From Cytophagales bacterium (lineage in GTDB: Bacteria; Bacteroidota; Bacteroidia; Cytophagales; Cyclobacteriaceae): DNA of 5,534 bases. The notes beneath the pieces are model-generated. The model was not told where the DNA came from, did not search any database, and saw only the letters and a program-made list of their open reading frames with translations. The stretch is taken from the NCBI GenBank assembly GCA_003541895.1, contig DPLR01000616.1, forward strand, positions 1 through 5,534. The letters are read 5' to 3'. Shown here piece after piece: positions 1 through 5,534 of the stretch. Each line of letters begins with the position of its first letter. Positions within the stretch are counted from its first letter, which is position 1. The translations under genes and the position numbers were made by a program.

Positions 1-5
1 AGTCC

Positions 6-137
6 CATTCTCCAACGGTACGAGTTGCATTCTCCAATGGTGCGGGTCCCATTCTCCAACAGTACGAGTCGCATTGTCCAACGGTACGAGTTGCATTGTT
101 CAATGGTACTAATCCCATTCTCTAGTGGTGCGAGGTG
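6..137. repeat. Six-copy 22-bp intergenic tandem repeat
   Basis: Six head-to-tail units of exactly 22 bp start at 6, 28, 50, 72, 94 and 116. Each begins CATTCTCCAAyGG or a close variant and continues GTACGAGTTG or a variant. Bases 1-5 (AGTCC) match the tail of a further unit, so the array probably extends left of the window. Copies 1 and 4 differ at one base, and copies 2 and 5 share the AATGG and TCC variants, which suggests an older 66-bp (three-unit) period. Most units contain the inverted repeat CATT-N4-AATG or a one-mismatch form. There are no unique spacers, so it is not a CRISPR. Bases 1-99 contain no stop trinucleotide in any of the six frames, so open frames here are not evidence of coding. 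No function is recognised. Confidence 0.93.
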
Positions 138-236
138 CTTGCAAAACCAGGTAATGGTTATCTGTATTATTCATTCTAAACCTTACCTCGAATAATACGA
201 ATCGTTTGTTAATATTGTAGATAAAAGAAATTCCTA

Positions 237-1166
237 TTGACCGAACCCTATCAAAATCCTTGGTTTCTATTTAATAATCATCTGGAAACCATCTATCCCG
301 CTCTGTTTCGCAAAGTAGAATTGAACCCATTTCAGCCGGAGCGTATCGCTACGCCAGATAACGATTTCCTTGACCTATTTCATCTTCGTGGGGGAAATAA
401 TAAATGCGTGATCCTATCGCATGGGCTTGAAGGCAATGCTCACCGCGCCTACATCAAAGGAATGGCGAAAGTTTTTTACAGAAATAACTTCGATGTGGTT
501 GCATGGAATTATAGAGGTTGCGGAGAGGAGATGAATAAAAGATTGAGGTTTTATCACAGTGGTGCAACGGAGGATTTAGCCGTGGTGGTTGATCATACTC
601 TTCCGAAATATGATGAGCTTTATTTGATCGGGTTTAGCCTTGGTGGAAATTTAACTTTAAAATACGTTGGCGAAAGAGAAGTTAATCCAAAGATGAGGGG
701 AGTGGCAGTCTTTTCGGTACCTATGGATTTGTATCGTTCTTGTTTGAAAATTTCGGAGCCTTCTAACTGGGTATATTCGAATCGGTTTTTGAAAAGCCTT
801 AAAAAAAAGGTGGTGATGAAATCGCAGCAAATGGATGGTCTAGCCATTTCAGAGATTGAGAACATCAATACATTAAAAGACTTTGATGATAGCTACACAG
901 GCCCTCTTCACGGGTTTAAAGATGCTATTGATTATTACACGCAAAACAGTTCGATTTTCTTTTTGGATAAGATAAAGATTCCCACCCTGATTGTTAACGC
1001 CAAGAACGACCCTTTCCTTAGCAAAGAATGCTTTCCTCAAGTAAGTAATCCATTAATTCAAACCGAATACCCAGATAGGGGTGGGCATGTGGGTTTCATT
1101 AGTTTCAATGGAAATGGTTTATATTGGAGCGAACAACGAGCGCTTGATTTCATTTTGTCTTTATGA
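237..1166 (+). CDS. YheT-like alpha/beta hydrolase
   Basis: This 309-residue protein belongs to the alpha/beta-hydrolase family that includes bacterial YheT and eukaryotic ABHD1/ABHD3, probable esterases or lipases whose bacterial substrates are mostly unknown. The N-terminus NPWFLFNNHLETIYPALFR (residues 7-25) is the family's signature leader. The motif SHGLEGN (61-67) fits the loop forming the oxyanion region, and YHSG (106-109) is also family-typical. The nucleophile elbow GFSLGG places the catalytic serine at residue 134. NDP gives the acid Asp258, and GGHVGF gives His284, so the triad is complete. No signal peptide or membrane segment is seen, so it is probably cytoplasmic. The start is TTG at 237: an in-frame stop lies at 222-224, no ATG precedes the conserved leader, and the next in-frame Met (residue 76) would delete it. 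The stop codon overlaps the next gene's start (ATGA), implying translational coupling with the SRAP gene. Family assignment is firm; substrate is unknown. Confidence 0.93.
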   Translation: MTEPYQNPWFLFNNHLETIYPALFRKVELNPFQPERIATPDNDFLDLFHLRGGNNKCVILSHGLEGNAHRAYIKGMAKVFYRNNFDVVAWNYRGCGEEMNKRLRFYHSGATEDLAVVVDHTLPKYDELYLIGFSLGGNLTLKYVGEREVNPKMRGVAVFSVPMDLYRSCLKISEPSNWVYSNRFLKSLKKKVVMKSQQMDGLAISEIENINTLKDFDDSYTGPLHGFKDAIDYYTQNSSIFFLDKIKIPTLIVNAKNDPFLSKECFPQVSNPLIQTEYPDRGGHVGFISFNGNGLYWSEQRALDFILSL

Positions 1167-1861
1167 TTGATCGGTTTTCAATTGGTGTTACTGCGAAACA
1201 ACTGGCTACCCGTTTTGAGGTAGAAGAACCCACGGCTTTCCAAGCAAGATACAATGTGGCGCCTTCGCAATTGGTGCCGGTAATTATGGCCGCTCAATTG
1301 AAAGGCTTTTCGTTTTTTTATTGGGGTCAGCCACCCGGGTGGGCAAAGAACAAAACGCTCGCTGAGAAGATCATTAATGTGCGTATTGAGCAAATAGGGG
1401 AGCGCCCTACCTTACGAAAAACATTGAATAATCACCGATGCATCATTCCAGCCGATGGATTTTACTCTTGGAAAAAATGGGGAAAGAAATCGCAAATCCC
1501 TTGGCGCTTCTGTAACAAGGATAGAAGCCTGTTTTCGATGGCTGGGTTTTGGGAAGAGTACGATGACGAAGAGGGAAATGAATTTCATACGTTCACGATT
1601 TTGACAGTGGCCTCCAATGAATTCATTTTGCCAGTAACAGAACGGATGCCAGTTATTTTCGATAAGGAACAAGAGCATATTTGGTTAAATGAATCATCGA
1701 GTGAAGAAGAATTGATGAAGTTACTGATAGCTAAACCTTCGGCTTTGTTTGATGGATTTGCTGTATCTCCCCAATTAAATTCAATCGAGTTTGATCGCCC
1801 CTCATTGGTACTTCCGGTTCCTCCTTCGGATCAATACGGTAACTTGACTTTGTTCGATTGA
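1163..1861 (+). CDS. SRAP (YedK/HMCES) family protein, active-site residues lost
   Basis: This 232-residue protein has the length and signatures of the SOS response-associated peptidase family, whose members (E. coli YedK, human HMCES) crosslink to abasic sites in single-stranded DNA through Cys2. Retained signatures are Arg4-Phe5-Ser6, ARYNVAPSQ (28-36), a WGxxPxWA-like segment (54-61), NVRIE (72-76, keeping the Asn and Arg of NARAE), RCIIPADGFYSW (92-103), MAGFWEE (126-132), RMPVIF (161-166) and AVSPQLNS (200-207). The residues that do the chemistry are changed: the canonical start MCGR is MIDR, so Cys2 is Ile; GFYEW is GFYSW, so Glu is Ser102; IHxRMP is VTERMP, so His is Thr159. The frame is intact and the rest is well conserved, so it does not look like a decaying pseudogene. 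No upstream in-frame start would supply a Met-Cys. It overlaps the hydrolase gene by 4 bp. A non-covalent DNA-binding role is possible but inferred. No LexA-like operator was recognised. Confidence 0.92.
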   Translation: MIDRFSIGVTAKQLATRFEVEEPTAFQARYNVAPSQLVPVIMAAQLKGFSFFYWGQPPGWAKNKTLAEKIINVRIEQIGERPTLRKTLNNHRCIIPADGFYSWKKWGKKSQIPWRFCNKDRSLFSMAGFWEEYDDEEGNEFHTFTILTVASNEFILPVTERMPVIFDKEQEHIWLNESSSEEELMKLLIAKPSALFDGFAVSPQLNSIEFDRPSLVLPVPPSDQYGNLTLFD

Positions 1862-1864
1862 TGT

Positions 1865-1894
1865 TTTGGTTCGTCTCGATTCTGAGTAAATTTA
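1865..1894 (+). promoter_or_regulatory. Candidate Bacteroidota-type promoter
   Basis: TTTG at 1865-1868 and TAAATTTA at 1887-1894 are separated by 18 bp. The Bacteroidota housekeeping consensus is TTTG near -33 and TAnnTTTG near -7 with about 19 bp between. Only the last base of the -7 element deviates. Transcription would start around 1900, giving a 5' leader of roughly 10 nt before the GTG at 1911. This suggests that the MORN-repeat gene is transcribed separately from the hydrolase-SRAP pair. The call rests on motif and spacing only. Confidence 0.4.
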
Positions 1895-1910
1895 GTACCT
1901 GACATTACTC

Positions 1911-3710
1911 GTGAAAAAGTATTTCATTACTCTGGTTCTAAGTTCTTCTTTCTTGATTTCAAAAGGTCAGGGGATAACTCGTTACACCTATCACGATACA
2001 GAAAAGAAGAAGATAAAAGAAGTTTATCAAGTGAAAGATACGATCAGCAATATTTTGCAGGGCCGGTATGTTTCCTATTTTCTGAACGGCCACATCGAAT
2101 CGAAAGGTCAGTTTTATAACAATGAAACCACGGGAGTGTGGGAATTCTATTATGAATCAGGCAACCTGCAGATGCGTGGAATTTTAAGGCAGAATTCAAA
2201 TTACGGAGTGTGGGAGTACTTTTATGAAAACGGACAAAAAAGTATGGAAGGGGCCATCGAAGGCAGGCTACGAGAGCGTACCTGGAAGATCTATTACGAG
2301 AGCGGTGAATTAAGAGAGACAGGCGAATACAAAGGCAACAAGCGGACGGGCTCGTGGCTAACGTATTTTGAAGATGGCGCCAAAAAAGGAGAGATCACTT
2401 ACCTCAACGACTACGGGAAATTTACAGAGTATTATAGGTCGGGGGCAATTTTTGCCGAAGGTCCAAAAGCAGGAACAAAAAATGTTGGGCATTGGCGAAC
2501 GTATGCTGAAGACGGAACATTTGCCAGTGAGGGTGAGTACAATTCGGGAAAGAAAAATGGTGAATGGAAATTCTATTATCCTTCCGGAAAACTTGCTGCA
2601 CTGGGTCAATACGAGAGCGAAGAGCCTGTTGGTTTATGGACGTATTATTTTGAAAGCGGAAAAGTTAGTTCACAAGGCGAGTTTGTAAAGGGAAATAAAA
2701 ACGGGTATTGGAATTCTTTTAATAAGGATGGTACGCTGCGCAGTGAGATTACCTACGTAAATGGCACGGGCGAATACAAAGAATATTATCCCAGTGGTCA
2801 GCTGCGGATCAAAGGCCAAATGGTGAATGAGAAAAACCAGGGAAAGTGGCAGTATTTTTTTGATGACGGAAAACTTGAAGGTGAATGCGATTTTGATAAA
2901 GGCAAGGGAACTTACTATGGCTATTACCCGAATGGTTCGTTACAGACCAAAGGAGAAATTGTTAACGACCTCAGGGTGGGGACGTGGGATTTATACGAGC
3001 AAGATGGAAACCTGACGGGGTACTACAAACCGATTTACGAAAGTAAGAATCTTGCCGATGCCATTAATTCGATGGCAGAAAAATCGAGAGTGCCGCTGCC
3101 TTACACCAATGCAAAAAAGAAGTACCGTGCCTTCTCTTATTTTGAGCCAAGAGATCCTGAATATCGCAGCGTGATCATTCAGGGAAATCCGGCTTTCATG
3201 TTCGCTGGCTTTTTTCCGCTTGGAATAGAATTTTATAATCAGGAAAGATTGGGACACGAATTCTCGTTCGAAGGTATTCGCGATCCTTTTTTTAGCTCTG
3301 ATGGTCAGGTGTCCATCGGAAAAAATTATACACGTGGATATGCCTTCTCACTAAAACAAAAATTTTATAACCCATGGAAAACAGGGATGTGGTATTTTGC
3401 ACACGAGATCAGGTTTAGCAATATTGGCCATTACGCAAATATTCCTTTTAATGGTTCTTTTATTTCTATAACAGCGCCAGAACAAAGAGTAGAGTACAGT
3501 GTGTTGCTGGGGTCTCGCCTGTTACAGCGGTCATCAAGAGACGGTTTCACACTTGACGCTTTTGTTGGCTATGGAGTTGGTTATCGCGATGTGTCAATTG
3601 ATGAGCAATCAAAACAATACTTTAGTTCGGTTCAGACCGATCATTTTTCGCACGTTGTTGCCTTCGGATTGAACATTGGATACTCTTTTTCATTCGATAC
3701 CACAAAGTAG
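1911..3710 (+). CDS. Secreted MORN_2-repeat protein with C-terminal barrel-like domain
   Basis: This 599-residue protein starts with a Sec signal peptide (basic MKK, hydrophobic residues 4-17, likely cleavage near SKGQ-G, residue 20). Residues 51-374 hold 14 tandem MORN_2-type (YwqK-like) repeats of the form GxWxxYYxSGxLxxxGxY. Repeat starts are at residues 51, 75, 99, 123, 147, 169, 193, 217, 241, 265, 287, 311, 333 and 357. The period is 24 residues, shortened to 22 at three places. Residues 375-400 form a linker, and about 405-599 are rich in alternating aromatic and polar residues, ending GLNIGYSFSF, which resembles outer-membrane beta-barrel strands. The protein is probably anchored in the outer membrane with the repeats exposed or periplasmic. 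Such repeats are often labelled YwqK antitoxin, but signal peptide, size and C-terminal domain argue against that here. The GTG start is chosen because an in-frame stop lies at 1893-1895 and GTG gives a complete signal peptide. Ligand and function are unknown. Confidence 0.88.
   Translation: MKKYFITLVLSSSFLISKGQGITRYTYHDTEKKKIKEVYQVKDTISNILQGRYVSYFLNGHIESKGQFYNNETTGVWEFYYESGNLQMRGILRQNSNYGVWEYFYENGQKSMEGAIEGRLRERTWKIYYESGELRETGEYKGNKRTGSWLTYFEDGAKKGEITYLNDYGKFTEYYRSGAIFAEGPKAGTKNVGHWRTYAEDGTFASEGEYNSGKKNGEWKFYYPSGKLAALGQYESEEPVGLWTYYFESGKVSSQGEFVKGNKNGYWNSFNKDGTLRSEITYVNGTGEYKEYYPSGQLRIKGQMVNEKNQGKWQYFFDDGKLEGECDFDKGKGTYYGYYPNGSLQTKGEIVNDLRVGTWDLYEQDGNLTGYYKPIYESKNLADAINSMAEKSRVPLPYTNAKKKYRAFSYFEPRDPEYRSVIIQGNPAFMFAGFFPLGIEFYNQERLGHEFSFEGIRDPFFSSDGQVSIGKNYTRGYAFSLKQKFYNPWKTGMWYFAHEIRFSNIGHYANIPFNGSFISITAPEQRVEYSVLLGSRLLQRSSRDGFTLDAFVGYGVGYRDVSIDEQSKQYFSSVQTDHFSHVVAFGLNIGYSFSFDTTK
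2061..3032 (+). repeat. Protein-coding MORN_2 repeat array (14 units)
   Basis: This is the coding segment for residues 51-374 of the 599-residue protein. Eleven unit-to-unit steps of the aromatic/SG pattern are about 24 codons apart, with 22-codon steps leading into the units starting at residues 169, 287 and 333. DNA identity between units is low, so the repeats are old and held by protein selection rather than recently amplified. Confidence 0.85.
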
Positions 3711-3758
3711 TATTCTTGATTTTTTTTCCGTTGATTTGAGACTTACAAACCTACCTAA

Positions 3759-4229
3759 ATGCAGCAACCAGATTCACTAAATTTAGTAGCCGATTTCCAT
3801 CGCACATTCAAGCATCCCATTGTAGAGCAACCACAGATACCTTCCGAAATTAGATGTAAACTACGGGTAGCGCTTATTGCCGAGGAACTGAAAGAACTTG
3901 AACATGCCATTGCCGATAAAAACATTGTTGAAGTGGCCGATGCTCTTTGCGATATTCAATATGTTTTGTCGGGAGCAATACTTGAATTTGGCCTCGGTGA
4001 AAAGTTCAAATCTCTGTTTGAAGAAGTTCAACGCTCTAATATGAGCAAGGCTTGCAATTCAGAGGCGGAAGCAATTGCCACGGTGGAATTTTATAAAACA
4101 AAAGATGGAACGGAGTGCTATTATCAGGAAGAATCCGGCAAATGGCTTGTTTATAGAAAGGCCGATAACAAAACTATCAAATCGGTAAATTATTCTCCGG
4201 CCGATTTAAAAAAGATCATAAATACTTAA
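3759..4229 (+). CDS. MazG/PRA-PH-like nucleoside triphosphate pyrophosphohydrolase
   Basis: This 156-residue protein matches the all-alpha NTP pyrophosphohydrolase superfamily (MazG, HisE/PRA-PH, dUTPase-like). These enzymes hydrolyse NTPs to NMP plus pyrophosphate with Mg2+. The metal-binding signature is clear: EELKE at residues 42-46 and ExxD at 58-61 (EVAD), followed by Asp65 in the same helix. FEEVQRSNMSK (87-97) is the conserved segment that usually closes the nucleotide site. Residues about 107-156 form a small extra C-terminal domain with a predicted beta pattern (TVEFYKTKDGTECYY, KWLVYRKADNKTIKSV) and the ending NYSPADLKKI. No signal peptide is present, so it is cytoplasmic. A housecleaning or nucleotide-pool role is plausible from the family, but the substrate cannot be read from sequence. 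ATG at 3759 lies 48 nt after the upstream stop. No strong promoter or Shine-Dalgarno sequence is visible. Confidence 0.87.
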   Translation: MQQPDSLNLVADFHRTFKHPIVEQPQIPSEIRCKLRVALIAEELKELEHAIADKNIVEVADALCDIQYVLSGAILEFGLGEKFKSLFEEVQRSNMSKACNSEAEAIATVEFYKTKDGTECYYQEESGKWLVYRKADNKTIKSVNYSPADLKKIINT

Positions 4230-4251
4230 CTTGAGCATAGCAAGAATTTGG

Positions 4252-4267
4252 AGTGACCTAAATCACT
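4252..4267. promoter_or_regulatory. CRP-like palindrome AGTGA-N6-TCACT
   Basis: A perfect 5-bp inverted repeat with a 6-bp centre (CCTAAA) lies in the 92-nt gap between the MazG-like gene and the membrane protein gene. Its core GTGA-N6-TCAC is identical to the core of the CRP/FNR-superfamily operator TGTGA-N6-TCACA. It ends 53 nt before the ATG at 4321 and upstream of a weak -7-like sequence (TAAATTAG, 4299-4306). An overlapping second inverted repeat, ATCA-N6-TGAT (4262-4275), shares its right arm. No T-tract follows, so it is a poor terminator. Binding is inferred; a chance palindrome cannot be excluded. Confidence 0.3.
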
Positions 4268-4320
4268 AGATTGATAAAATTCGTGTTCGATTTATAGTTA
4301 AATTAGCAAAAAAATAGTTC

Positions 4321-5226
4321 ATGGAATCTAAACCCACTGGCCCGTCATCCTTCATCGAAGCCTTCAATGATTTTGTTTTTTATGGCGTAATTGCTTCGTT
4401 CGCCTTGGTCTTTATTATTTATTTTTTTTACACGTTGCGTGTATCGCTTATCAAAGACCCAAAAGAAAAATATGACTTTATCAACCTTAATGAAATCAAA
4501 TGGTATAAGCGTGTATTTTTCTTTATTGGCCTTACCATTGCCTTTATTATCAATCTATACGGCACAGAAAAGGTACTTACTATCGATTTGCTGTTTTTTG
4601 TGCGTGGCTTTTTCTCGATTGCGTGTGCTACATTGGTGGGATATGTATCAGCCTTGATTCTTGAATTCTATTATCCTACCAAACTTAATTTAAAACTGAG
4701 GAAGCTTCGTTATACACCAAGAATTAATCCGAAGAACGGGCATAAGATGCGATTGTTGCGTGAAGATGAAGAAGACGTTCACCTGAATGAAGGCATGCAA
4801 GCCGCAGAGAATATTTTTTCAATTGATTATGACGTGTGGGTTGATGAATCTACTAGTGATGTTAAGATTGAAAAATACCAAGGTCACTTGATCGCTCTGC
4901 AGTGCAAGAATTGTGGTTTCTACACCATGAAAGTTTTCATGGAAGAAATTATTGAGCGTAATGAAGACGGCACACCGCGCGAATTACTAAAACATTATCA
5001 GTGTTCGTATTGCAAAAATGTAAGAGCCACCCAATTTACGGTATCGAAAAAGGAGACCGAAGATTATAAATTACAAAAGCCTAAACTGAAAAGGAATACA
5101 GGCAATATTGATGCTGTAAAAATTGATCTGCATTCAACATTGGGAGCACGGAAATCCTACGAATTCAAATCTATTGAAGAACTCGAGAAGTTTCTGAAGG
5201 AATTTGACTTTGATAAAGTCTCCTAA
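4321..5226 (+). CDS. Membrane protein with three TM helices and Cys4 zinc-ribbon-like domain
   Basis: This 301-residue protein is not assigned to a family I recognise. Three hydrophobic segments are visible at about residues 18-38, 63-80 and 90-116. A basic stretch follows the third (KLNLKLRKLRYTPR, 121-134), which by the positive-inside rule places the long C-terminal part in the cytoplasm. After an acidic linker (147-152, EDEEDV) comes a compact domain with CKNC (Cys195, Cys198) and CSYC (Cys228, Cys231). These two CxxC knuckles, 29 residues apart, fit a structural zinc ribbon. The end (about 245-301) is highly charged and closes with a predicted helix SIEELEKFLKEFDFDKV. There is no signal peptide apart from the first membrane segment. 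The ATG at 4321 follows an A7 stretch. Gene order (upstream MazG-like, downstream Prc) does not settle its function. It could be a regulatory or scaffold membrane protein; no enzymatic motif is seen. Confidence 0.82.
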   Translation: MESKPTGPSSFIEAFNDFVFYGVIASFALVFIIYFFYTLRVSLIKDPKEKYDFINLNEIKWYKRVFFFIGLTIAFIINLYGTEKVLTIDLLFFVRGFFSIACATLVGYVSALILEFYYPTKLNLKLRKLRYTPRINPKNGHKMRLLREDEEDVHLNEGMQAAENIFSIDYDVWVDESTSDVKIEKYQGHLIALQCKNCGFYTMKVFMEEIIERNEDGTPRELLKHYQCSYCKNVRATQFTVSKKETEDYKLQKPKLKRNTGNIDAVKIDLHSTLGARKSYEFKSIEELEKFLKEFDFDKVS

Positions 5227-5293
5227 ATTTTATAGAACTTCTTGCGTGCCCGTGTCGTTTAACTATTTTCAGAATCATCTTATTTTAATTCGA

Positions 5294-5534
5294 ATGAAGA
5301 AATTATTGGTGTTGTCGATTCTTGTGTTTGCTTATTCTTTTTCGTGGGCTAAAATTGATATTGATACGGTTGCGCTAAAGCCAAAACCTGTCTATGGGCG
5401 AGAAGCTAAATTCATCACGTATATTTTAGATACTTACAATTACAGAAAAATAACGCTTAATGATTCGCTCTCCAATGCAATACTTCAACAGTATCTCAAT
5501 GAGCTGGATAATTCAAGAATGTATTTTCTGGCAT
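5294..5534 (+). CDS. prc: Prc/Tsp-type carboxy-terminal processing protease, N-terminal fragment
   Basis: The frame opens with ATG at 5294 and runs off the right edge after 80 codons plus one base. It starts with a signal peptide, MKKLLVLSILVFAYSFSWA, with cleavage expected before KIDID, so the product is periplasmic. The following segment (LKPKPVYGREAKFITYILD, then NYRKITLNDSLS, then YLNELDNSRMYFLA) matches the N-terminal domain of tail-specific proteases. E. coli Prc has the comparable HYRQFDLDQAFS and RYLNLLDYS. In that family this domain precedes the PDZ and Ser-Lys catalytic (peptidase S41) domains, which lie outside this window and cannot be checked. Prc degrades periplasmic proteins from their C-termini and trims lipoproteins and cell-wall hydrolases. 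It lies 67 nt after the membrane protein gene on the same strand. Full-length relatives are about 650-720 residues, so only around a tenth is visible. Confidence 0.88.
   Translation, partial: MKKLLVLSILVFAYSFSWAKIDIDTVALKPKPVYGREAKFITYILDTYNYRKITLNDSLSNAILQQYLNELDNSRMYFLA

Noticed and set aside
6..137. CRISPR array.
   Set aside because: Units are contiguous with no unique spacers, vary in sequence, and have no cas genes nearby.
145..159. Inverted repeat AACCA-GGTAA-TGGTT next to the repeat array, followed on the minus strand by TTTTGC.
   Set aside because: It has only a 5-bp stem with a weak T-run and no minus-strand gene to terminate. It is likely chance.
1..195. An open + frame from base 1 to a stop at 193-195, and matching open frames on both strands, giving 22-residue repeat peptides.
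   Set aside because: The repeat unit contains no stop trinucleotides in any frame, so openness is a by-product. The 22-bp period is not a multiple of three, and no start or conserved domain is visible.
205..217. Promoter for the hydrolase gene (TTTG at 205, TAATATTG at 210-217).
   Set aside because: The -7-like element has a mismatch and no TTTG lies at the required spacing upstream, so no promoter can be supported in 138-236.
1911..3710. Reading the MORN_2 protein as a YwqK-family antitoxin of a toxin-antitoxin pair.
   Set aside because: It has a signal peptide, is 599 residues long, carries a barrel-like C-terminus, and has no toxin neighbour.
3696..3727. Terminator after the MORN gene: GATAC/GTATT hairpin then eight T.
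   Set aside because: The stem is 4-5 bp with a G-T pair and a 9-nt loop, and five bases separate it from the T-run. This is too weak to call.
5206..5231. Hairpin GACTTT-GAT-AAAGTC at the end of the membrane protein gene, followed by TTTTAT.
   Set aside because: The stem is AT-rich, lies within the last sense codons and is separated from a four-T run. It is a possible weak terminator but not supportable on sequence alone.
5241..5271. Promoter for the Prc gene: CTTG at 5241-5244, 19-bp gap, TATTTTCA at 5264-5271.
   Set aside because: Spacing is right, but the -7 element misses two of six fixed bases and the -33 element misses one, so the match is too loose.

Overview
The window looks like a chromosomal segment of a Bacteroidota bacterium, probably of the Cytophagales type. 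The pointers are moderately AT-rich DNA, starts without clear Shine-Dalgarno sequences, a TTTG/TAnnTTTG-like promoter, and proteins typical of that phylum (MORN_2-repeat surface protein, short MazG-like pyrophosphohydrolase, Prc-type protease). The phylum call is an inference from these traits, not from a marker gene. All genes lie on the + strand.

Layout: positions 6-137 hold six tandem copies of a 22-bp intergenic repeat, which probably continues beyond the left edge. Next comes a tightly coupled pair: a YheT-like alpha/beta hydrolase (237-1166, TTG start) overlapping by 4 bp an SRAP/YedK-family protein (1163-1861). A candidate promoter leads into a secreted or outer-membrane protein with 14 MORN_2-type repeats and a beta-rich C-terminal domain (1911-3710, GTG start). 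This is followed by a MazG/PRA-PH-like nucleotide pyrophosphohydrolase (3759-4229), a 92-nt gap with a CRP-like palindrome, a three-helix membrane protein with a Cys4 zinc-ribbon-like domain (4321-5226), and the first 80 codons of a Prc/Tsp periplasmic protease (5294 to the right edge).

The genes do not form an obvious single pathway. Two themes recur: DNA and nucleotide housekeeping (SRAP, MazG-like) and the cell envelope (MORN-barrel protein, membrane zinc-ribbon protein, Prc). Only the hydrolase-SRAP pair looks like a translationally coupled operon.

The most striking observation is the SRAP protein. Its fold signatures are well conserved, but the catalytic Cys2, the active-site Glu (GFYEW) and the active-site His (IHxRMP) are all replaced, each by at least two base changes. 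It therefore looks like an intact, maintained pseudo-enzyme of a DNA-damage-response family. The 22-bp repeat array and the uncharacterised membrane zinc-ribbon protein are the next most interesting items.
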